A DNA stretch of 64,000 nt from Amycolatopsis vastitatis (GTDB taxonomy: Bacteria > Actinomycetota > Actinomycetes > Mycobacteriales > Pseudonocardiaceae), in contig NZ_NMUL01000060.1 in NCBI RefSeq assembly GCF_002234595.1, positions 1-64,000 on the forward strand, written 5' to 3'. This document shows, piece by piece, positions 60,757 to 64,000 of the stretch. A model generated the notes under the pieces. The model did no database searches, was not told where the DNA came from, and worked only from the letters and a program-made list of their open reading frames with translations. The stretch's first letter is position 1. Every line of letters begins with the position of its first letter. The position numbers were made by a program, and so were the translations under genes.

Positions 60757-61424
60757 ATGAACCGTGCCAAACTGACACTGCTGCGTATTTTCTGTGCAAT
60801 CGCACTCATATGTTCTGTTGCCGGGTGCGGCGCGAACACCACCGCAACCGAAATTGTCCAAGTACGGCCGGTCTTCGAAAACTCCAGCCTGGCGGCCGGT
60901 TACTCGATCACGAGAACACTCATCGGTTCACTCCCGGATGAGGGTATCGACCCTTGCACGGACTCGACGCTTGCAGGAAAGGTCTACCGGTGCTTCGGCG
61001 ACAGACGGAGCGGGAGCAGTGGTGTGTACGACCCGTGTTGGCGATACGATGAAGCCAATTCAGCACCGAGCGTGCTGTGCTTGCTCGATCCTACGTCGCA
61101 CGAGGTGATCCGGCTGATGCTCGTGCATCCGCCTGGCAGCACCGAGGGCACCGCACGGACCCACGGCAAGATGGACCATGGGCCGTGGAGCTCACGACCG
61201 GCGAGAAGTGCTTCGGCATCAGCGGAAGCCACGGCAAGTTCGAGGGCCACGTCGTCGACTACGCCTGCGAGAACGATCCTTCTCTGAACCTGACGCGAGA
61301 TGTCGATCGCAGCACTCCACTCTGGTCCGTCAAGAGCGCCCACTTCGATCCGGTGCGCGGCTACACAGGTGGCCCGGCGGTGCAGATCCGCACTGCGTAC
61401 TACAGCCTTCCTGATCGCTATTGA
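60757..61424 (+). pseudogene. lipoprotein with a single frameshift
   Basis: The first part begins MNRAKLTLLRIFCAIALICS and the lipobox VAGC, then a Cys-containing domain (FENSSLAAGYSITRTLIGSL, YDPCWRYDEANSAPSVLCLL). Near 61150-61180 the frame changes and the rest continues as GPWAVELTTGEKCFGISGS and YACENDPSLNLTR to the stop. The composition of both halves fits one secreted protein with disulfides. The ATG at 60757 has a TGGAG upstream. A true mutation or an assembly indel are both possible. The next gene starts 21 bases on. Confidence 0.7.
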
Positions 61425-61445
61425 GGCTGCGAAGGAGAACAACCG

Positions 61446-62522
61446 ATGAAACGAAACCGACCCGGGACCAGGTGGGCGCTCCTGACTTCAGGAGCGGCGA
61501 CCTTGCTCGGGGTGGTGGTCAACCTCGCCACCGATCTGAAGACGAGCTGGCTGGCATGGCTGGGAGTCGTTGTCCTCACGCTGGTAGTCGCGTGGGTCAA
61601 CGTCGCCGTTCAAAGATCGTCAGGGGAAAAACTACCGCCGCCGACCGACAGCAGAGGCGTCAGCACGACGACCAACTACTACATCGGCCGAGCCGGCAAG
61701 TGGACCATCGCGGTCGAGCTGGCCGTGCTGCTCACTGCGGCCGTCATCATCATCTACGGCGCGCGTGGGCGCGCGCCGGAGACCCCGTCGCCAAGCACGT
61801 CCCCGACGGGTTCCCCGGCCGCTGTTTCACTGCCTGCCGCACCGTCCTCCGCCGCCGCGAAGCCCGGCTTCCTTCAGCTGGGTTCGCAAACCCAAGCGTA
61901 CTATCCGGACAACGGGGTGCTTCCCACCACCGAGCCTCCTCCGTTCAAGAACCACGATTCACACTGCGCAGCGTGGGCCGATTGGGCACAAAGCGTGAAG
62001 GCCGCACCCACCGGCAATGTCTTCCGCATCGACGCGCTGGCCAGCACCACCTCGCCGATCACCATCCTCGACATGAAGTACACCGTCTACGGGAAGCATC
62101 CCGTCAACGGACACGACCGGGTGCAGTGCGAGTTCGGGGCAGGCGGCTTCGGTGGCACGACCGTGTTCCCCGACCTCGACCACCCCAGCCGTCCGGTGCC
62201 GATGGACACCGACAACGACATGATCCCCGACACGAAGCTGCCGGGTGGGTTCTTCGTCGTGGACGCGAGCAAGGCCGAACCGCTGAATATCATGATGAAC
62301 GGAACCCCAGGGCTGGTCTACGCCTACTCGGTGGAGTTCAAGGTCGTAGAGAACGGTGAGCAGGAAACAGTTCAATTCGGTAGCCGTCAGCAACCGCTTC
62401 TGCTCGCGTTCGAGAGCGACGACGCACCGGGCAACGGACCCCGGTTGGGTATCACCAGTACCGGAAAGTACTTCGACTGGGATTTCGCCACGCACGCCTG
62501 GGCACCCACTCCACAGTCTTAA
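61446..62522 (+). CDS. membrane-anchored protein with a large extracellular domain
   Basis: A 358-residue protein. Three hydrophobic segments (about residues 12-27, 36-55 and 86-104: ALLTSGAATLLGVVVNLA, WLAWLGVVVLTLVVAWVNVA, WTIAVELAVLLTAAVIIIYG) precede a Ser/Thr/Pro linker and a soluble domain of about 240 residues with one clear Cys pair (DSHCAAWADWA and RVQCEFGAGG). No family is recognised. GAAGGAGAA lies about six bases before the ATG. It is close behind the frameshifted lipoprotein and probably co-transcribed, so both may act at the cell surface. Confidence 0.75.
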   Translation: MKRNRPGTRWALLTSGAATLLGVVVNLATDLKTSWLAWLGVVVLTLVVAWVNVAVQRSSGEKLPPPTDSRGVSTTTNYYIGRAGKWTIAVELAVLLTAAVIIIYGARGRAPETPSPSTSPTGSPAAVSLPAAPSSAAAKPGFLQLGSQTQAYYPDNGVLPTTEPPPFKNHDSHCAAWADWAQSVKAAPTGNVFRIDALASTTSPITILDMKYTVYGKHPVNGHDRVQCEFGAGGFGGTTVFPDLDHPSRPVPMDTDNDMIPDTKLPGGFFVVDASKAEPLNIMMNGTPGLVYAYSVEFKVVENGEQETVQFGSRQQPLLLAFESDDAPGNGPRLGITSTGKYFDWDFATHAWAPTPQS

Positions 62523-62537
62523 ACCGGCAGAGCTTGA

Positions 62538-64000
62538 TCAGGACGACAGCTGAGCGCCTGTCCGGGTCCGCAGTTGTTCCCGCCAGCCCACGCCGCGGCC
62601 CAGCTCGAGCTGTTCGATCGCCGTACCGAGGCGGCCAGCGGTAAGGGCCGCAGCCGCGGCGTCCTCAGCAAGGGTTGCGAATCGGCTCAGGGCATACTGC
62701 CGGTCGGTCGGGGCGACGCCGGTAAAGGCGACCCGTTCTGCGAGCTCGGTGGCTCGCAGCATTGATTGCAGGCCGGCTGCCGCGTTCCCGCCAGAACGGC
62801 GAACGAGCAGGTCCGCGTGACGCCACAGGGCGAGCACCCGGTCATGCGGGCTTCCGTCCGGGCCCGACACCGCCTCATCGATGGCGGCGGTCGCCTCGCC
62901 CAATATCGACTCGTCACCGGTCTTCTCGGCCTCGGCGATCAGCGCGGTCACCAGATTGCCCTGCACCGTGATCCGGTCTGGGTGGCCCGGCGGCAGCAGC
63001 GCCAGGGCGGCGCGATGATTCGCGGCTGCTTCGCCCGCTCGGCCCTGCCGAAGCATCGCGTTGCCGAGGTTGGACAGGTAGTGGGCCCGGTGGGCCGAAT
63101 CAGCGGCGGTCACTGATAACGCATGGGTCAGTGCGTGGACGGCGGCCTCGAGGTCAGCCGGATCCTCGGTGATTTCCGCTCGGGTGAGCAGCGCCGAACC
63201 TAGGTTGGAGAGGCGGCCTGCCTTCGCCGCAGAATCGGGTGCGGTGAGCCTGTCGGCCTCCTGAAGCGTCCGCACCGCGGCATCCGCAGCTTCGGTGCTG
63301 CGTCCACGGACGGCGCGCAGGCGCAGCACATTACCGAGGTTGGATAGCCGGTCTGCCCGGTCCACGGGCCCAGTGGGTGTGTCGGCGGCGGCCTGAAGAG
63401 TGTCGATCGCGTCCTGCAGATCGCTGCCCGCGGCCGTCCACAGATAGCGTGTGTGCAATGCGCTACCTAGGACACTGAGGGCGGCGGCTCGGCGCAAGGG
63501 GTGTTTTCCGGCCTCATCGACGGCTTTCGCGGACATGCTTAAGGCGTTATCGAGGTCTGGTCGCGAGCCGGTGGCCGCAGCCCGCAAGAGCAGGGCGGTT
63601 GCCGCGTTCCCTAGGCCGCAGCGCGCGCCGGGAAATCGCTGTCGGCGGCGACGGCGGCCGTGAGCCGGACGGCCTCGTCGATATGCTCCCGGTCTCCGGT
63701 GCGTTCAGCCAGCCGTGTCGCGGCCACCGCAATATTGTTTCGAATCATGCCGACGTCTTCAGGGGCGGCGTGCGTCTCTGCGGTGCGCAGCAACGTGATG
63801 GCGGCGTCCAGGTCACCATGTCGATGCAGTGCCGACGCCAACTGAGCCATGCGTCGAGCTTGCAACGCTGAACCGGCGGGCGTCTGCGAGACCGCCGTGC
63901 GGAGCAGGCCCAGCGCCTCCTCCGACACCGCGGTCGTACCGGTGAATGTCGCGAACGCGCTGAGTACGCTGCCGGCCACCGCGAGCACCTGGGCGGGAGC
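62538..64000 (-). pseudogene. TPR-rich protein, frameshifted and cut by the window end
   Basis: The minus strand encodes a chain of TPR units with the NLGNALxxR pattern (RLSNLGNVLRLRAV, RLSNLGSALLTRAE, YLSNLGNAMLRQGR), each about 45-50 residues, as in CHAT-associated or NB-ARC TPR proteins. Near 63615 the frame breaks: the upstream part ends DSDFPARAAA with a stop and the downstream part resumes GNAATALLLRAAATG. The N-terminus lies beyond position 64000. The end, GRGVGWREQLRTRTGAQLSS, resembles the junction to a CHAT domain, which is absent here. Confidence 0.7.

Noticed and set aside
1..64000. CRISPR arrays
   Set aside because: No regularly spaced direct repeats of 25-40 bases were seen on either strand; the only short repeat cluster (38756-38959) is palindromic and irregular.

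Overview
The window is high-GC DNA with actinobacterial features: Shine-Dalgarno starts on GTG, TTG and ATG, many ATGA/GTGA gene overlaps, likely leaderless promoters, and WhiB, ANTAR-GAF and XRE-DUF5753 families. The gene content fits a Pseudonocardiaceae-type actinomycete (Amycolatopsis or a relative). That placement is inferred from gene families; nothing in the window names a species.

Layout. 1-7.9 kb: a partial STAND-like ATPase, a broken IS256 copy, a lipoprotein, a STAS protein, a DUF1883 protein, transposase debris, a ketopantoate-reductase-like enzyme and a CGNR regulator. 7.9-23 kb: a catabolic/P450 cluster. It holds a KstD-like flavoprotein, a CYP142-like P450, an aldehyde dehydrogenase, SDRs, a carboxymuconolactone-decarboxylase-like protein, a CYP123-like P450, a beta-hydroxyacid dehydrogenase, a TetR regulator, a FadD-like acyl-CoA synthetase with an unknown partner, and an SDR-CYP51-ferredoxin-NTF2-like operon. 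Much of it matches the gene set around cyp51 in Mycobacterium tuberculosis (Rv0762c-Rv0771, recalled from memory). Five copies of the palindrome TGGACAnnTGTCCA sit at its promoters, so the cluster looks like one regulon, probably run by the embedded TetR. 23-32 kb: a frameshifted FAD monooxygenase, a histidine kinase/response regulator pair behind an unusual four-site operator, and a graveyard of truncated genes around an intact GAF-ANTAR gene. 32-35.8 kb: a TetR-controlled SDR, aldehyde dehydrogenase and NmrA-like set.

35.8-49.2 kb is a mobile, defence-like island. It starts with a three-gene tyrosine-recombinase cassette. Lower-GC DNA follows, with a HEXXH protein and small partner, a complete IS630-family element inserted in an IS5 fragment, a DGQHR-domain protein coupled to an HNH nuclease, and a convergent PIN-like protein. 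A decayed IS5 copy ends it. The DGQHR-HNH-PIN set is the best candidate for an undescribed system. 49.4-57.7 kb looks like an integrative element: XRE repressors, a small HTH protein, WhiB, two membrane proteins, an FtsK/TraB translocase and a serine recombinase whose 3' end runs into a tRNA-Leu-like 3' fragment. No replication initiator is visible. 57.7-64 kb: a paralogue of the STAND-like protein at position 1, a frameshifted lipoprotein, a membrane protein and a TPR-rich protein cut by the window end.

Several otherwise well-conserved genes carry a single frameshift (23.7, 49.6, 50.4, 61.2 and 63.6 kb). They are annotated as pseudogenes, but assembly indels are an alternative explanation.
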